A stretch of DNA of 16,617 bases from an uncultured Lachnospiraceae bacterium. GTDB taxonomy: Bacteria > Bacillota > Clostridia > Lachnospirales > Lachnospiraceae. Of the stretch, positions 14,901-16,617 are shown one piece after another. The translations under genes were made by a program, and so were the position numbers. Each line of letters opens with the position of its first letter. Position 1 is the stretch's first letter. The notes beneath the pieces are model-generated. The model made no database searches. It had not been told where the DNA came from and worked only from the letters and a program-made list of their open reading frames with translations. The stretch spans positions 1-16,617 of the forward strand of contig CAJLUP010000030.1 of assembly GCA_905209865.1 (NCBI GenBank). Direction: 5' to 3'.

Positions 14901-16617
14901 GAAAACCGAGTGTGCTCTACAAATTTATCAAATGCCGAAGGCATGGCATACGTTTCTTCTAATTGTTTCAGTTTCACAAAAAGGATTCCCGCTTTCTGTA
15001 CACGTTCTGCATTCTGTTCCGCCGCTTTTTCCAGTTCATCTACAAAAATTTCATATCCTGTCATATGCCATTCTACATGACTGAAAACATGTTTCGCCTT
15101 TCCCGCCGGCTTCACACGCACCGGAGTCAGTCCCAATTTCCGTGCATATGCGATCACTTCTTCAAGCGCCAGTCTGTCTTTCACATTTGGGAATTCATAC
15201 ATTCCGGCGAGCAGCCCTTTGTCAGGTCTTTTTCGAATAGCTACTTTTTCATTATCTCGAAAAAGAAATACCGTTCTCTGCTCGATCCGCCTCTCTTTCG
15301 CCTTTTTCTTTACCGGAAAATCCATTTCTCTCCCTTGCTTATGCGCTCTGCACAACTCGTTAAGCGGGCAGATTCCGCACTTTGGTTCTCCATTCGGAAC
15401 GCAGACAATCGCTCCCAACTCGATCAGACCCTGGTTAAAATCTCCCGGCGCTTCCCTCGGGATCACTTCCTCGATCAACGCTTCCACTTTCGCTCTTGTC
15501 GCCGCCTGCCCGATATCGTCTGTGTCTGCAGTAAGCCGCGCCGCTACCCGAAGCACGTTTCCATCAACAGCCGGCTTCGGGATCCCGTATACAAAAGATC
15601 CGACCGCCCCTGCTGTATAAGCTCCGATTCCTTTCAGCGAACGAATTTCCTCATATGTTGAAGGAAATTCTCCCTCATATTGCTCCATGATCTGACATGC
15701 CGCCGCTTTCAGATTCCGGGCTCGGTTATAATATCCTAACCCTTCCCAAAGTTTCAAAAGCCTGTCTTCCTCAACAGACGCAAGCGCGCTTACATCAGGA
15801 AGTTCTTTTAAAAATCGCTCATAATACGGTTTTACCGCCTCCACTCTCGTCTGCTGAAGCATAATTTCTGAAATCCACACGCGATAAGCATTGATTCTTT
15901 TCCTCCACGGAAGATCCCTCTTGTTTTCACGAAACCATTTCACAAGAGGCGAAACGGCTTCTTTCAGGATCGGTTCTCCTAAAACGATCTCGACCGGATC
16001 TCTCACCTCAATCGTATCTTCTGACACTTGACAATCATACGCTAAAATATTTACCCCCTCTTTCGCCGCCTTGCGAAGCGCCTCTGCAAACGCAGGGTGA
16101 GTATCTATATTGGGAGTAAAATAACGCACGCCTTTCATCTGGATCACAAAAAACACATAGGACTCATAGCCTTCTTTCTTCGCCTCGATCAGTTCTTCTA
16201 AATGTTTCACTGCCCGTTCGCTGGGCGCATCTGGAAAGCGGCACACTCCGTCTTCTTCCAGCGTAACGCCTTTCACTTCGATGAATATCTTCCGCATCTT
16301 TCCGGTTTCCTGGTCTTTTGCTTCTGCATACAAGTCAAACCGCGAATTTTTATAAACCGTTTCCGGCCGGAGCAGACTTACATTCTCAAACAGATTTCCC
16401 TTTTCAATCCACTCTTTCACAACTTTATTCGGTATCTGCGAGTCCATATTGATCATCTTGCCGTTCTTCTCTACAGCGATCAGATCCCACTTCGTTTTTC
16501 GGGACGGATTATCACTTTCCTGCACATAAATATCTGCTCCGGGGCGGAGAAGTTCCGCACATCTTCCCGTATTTTTTACATGAACCGTTTCCTTTTTCCC
16601 GTTTAATTCCACATAGG
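14897..16617 (-). CDS. mutY: SfsA domain fused to A/G-specific adenine glycosylase MutY (5' end outside window)
   Basis: The frame runs off the right edge, and the visible part is about 573 codons. Numbering starts at the GTG at 16612, which is probably an internal Val because SfsA homology continues before it. Residues 1-215 are an SfsA domain: HVKNTGRCAELL, NPSRKTKWDL, IPNKVV, then a PD-(D/E)XK-like RFD (D93) and EVKG (E112, K114), FPDA..ERAVKHL, and a GV.ILAYDC end. Residues 216-440 are MutY: SEIMLQQTRV with catalytic E249, helix-hairpin-helix LKGIGAYTAGA, PAVDGNVLRV with D350, and Fe-S cysteines C404, C412, C415 and C421. Residues 440-571 form the NUDIX-like 8-oxoguanine-reading domain (FSHVEWHM). 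MutY removes adenine opposite 8-oxoguanine. SfsA proteins are named for sugar fermentation stimulation and are annotated as DNA/RNA nucleases. No stop or frameshift separates the domains. Confidence 0.93.
   Translation of the reverse strand, partial: YVELNGKKETVHVKNTGRCAELLRPGADIYVQESDNPSRKTKWDLIAVEKNGKMINMDSQIPNKVVKEWIEKGNLFENVSLLRPETVYKNSRFDLYAEAKDQETGKMRKIFIEVKGVTLEEDGVCRFPDAPSERAVKHLEELIEAKKEGYESYVFFVIQMKGVRYFTPNIDTHPAFAEALRKAAKEGVNILAYDCQVSEDTIEVRDPVEIVLGEPILKEAVSPLVKWFRENKRDLPWRKRINAYRVWISEIMLQQTRVEAVKPYYERFLKELPDVSALASVEEDRLLKLWEGLGYYNRARNLKAAACQIMEQYEGEFPSTYEEIRSLKGIGAYTAGAVGSFVYGIPKPAVDGNVLRVAARLTADTDDIGQAATRAKVEALIEEVIPREAPGDFNQGLIELGAIVCVPNGEPKCGICPLNELCRAHKQGREMDFPVKKKAKERRIEQRTVFLFRDNEKVAIRKRPDKGLLAGMYEFPNVKDRLALEEVIAYARKLGLTPVRVKPAGKAKHVFSHVEWHMTGYEIFVDELEKAAEQNAERVQKAGILFVKLKQLEETYAMPSAFDKFVEHTRFS

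Noticed and set aside
1..16617. CRISPR arrays, insertion sequences, prophage or integrase near the tRNA
   Set aside because: I saw no spaced direct-repeat arrays, transposase or integrase motifs, and no duplicated tRNA 3' end that would mark an attachment site.

Overview
The window most likely comes from a strictly anaerobic member of the Firmicutes, probably Lachnospiraceae (Clostridium cluster XIVa). This is inferred from gene content and protein style: a three-module flavodiiron protein, two PF06541 (CmpB-type) membrane proteins, a clostridial TrpRS, and consensus sigma-A promoters in AT-rich spacers. I could not check the taxonomy by search. I see no mobile elements, CRISPR arrays, phage genes or rRNA. 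This is compact core chromosome, with almost all genes on the minus strand.

Layout from left to right. A small unrecognised plus-strand gene (128-370) converges on a PF06541 membrane protein with two copies of its domain (396-1694). A 14-bp perfect inverted repeat (1747-1797) separates that gene from a four-gene minus-strand operon. In transcription order the operon is rpiB (6623-6183), a PF06541 protein with a long hendecad-repeat coiled coil (6180-5038), nth (5018-4383), and a flavodiiron protein/rubredoxin/NAD(P)H oxidoreductase fusion (4356-1822). Upstream of it lie tex and a HAD phosphatase (9589-6746). A 318-bp divergent spacer leads to an RluA-type pseudouridine synthase on the plus strand (9908-10810), then tRNA-Arg(ACG) with a perfect consensus promoter and its own terminator. 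Facing the tRNA is a second minus-strand block, in transcription order: mutY with an N-terminal SfsA domain (running off the right edge), a TetR-type regulator, a diacylglycerol-kinase-family lipid kinase, a PAP2-type phosphatase with its own promoter, and trpS, which ends in a strong terminator.

How the genes may fit together. There is an oxygen-damage theme. The flavodiiron fusion should reduce O2 using NAD(P)H within one polypeptide. Nth removes oxidised pyrimidines, and MutY removes adenine opposite 8-oxoguanine. The lipid kinase and the PAP2 phosphatase could act in opposite directions on a phospholipid or polyprenyl phosphate, with the adjacent TetR protein a candidate regulator. Tex, RluA, TrpRS and the tRNA are housekeeping.

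The points most worth attention are the SfsA-MutY fusion, the 33-bp/11-residue repeat block in the second PF06541 protein, the palindrome at 1747-1797, the orphan hairpin at 11084-11112 lying between two terminators, and the operator-like repeats around the PAP2 promoter. I found no clearly undescribed multi-gene system.
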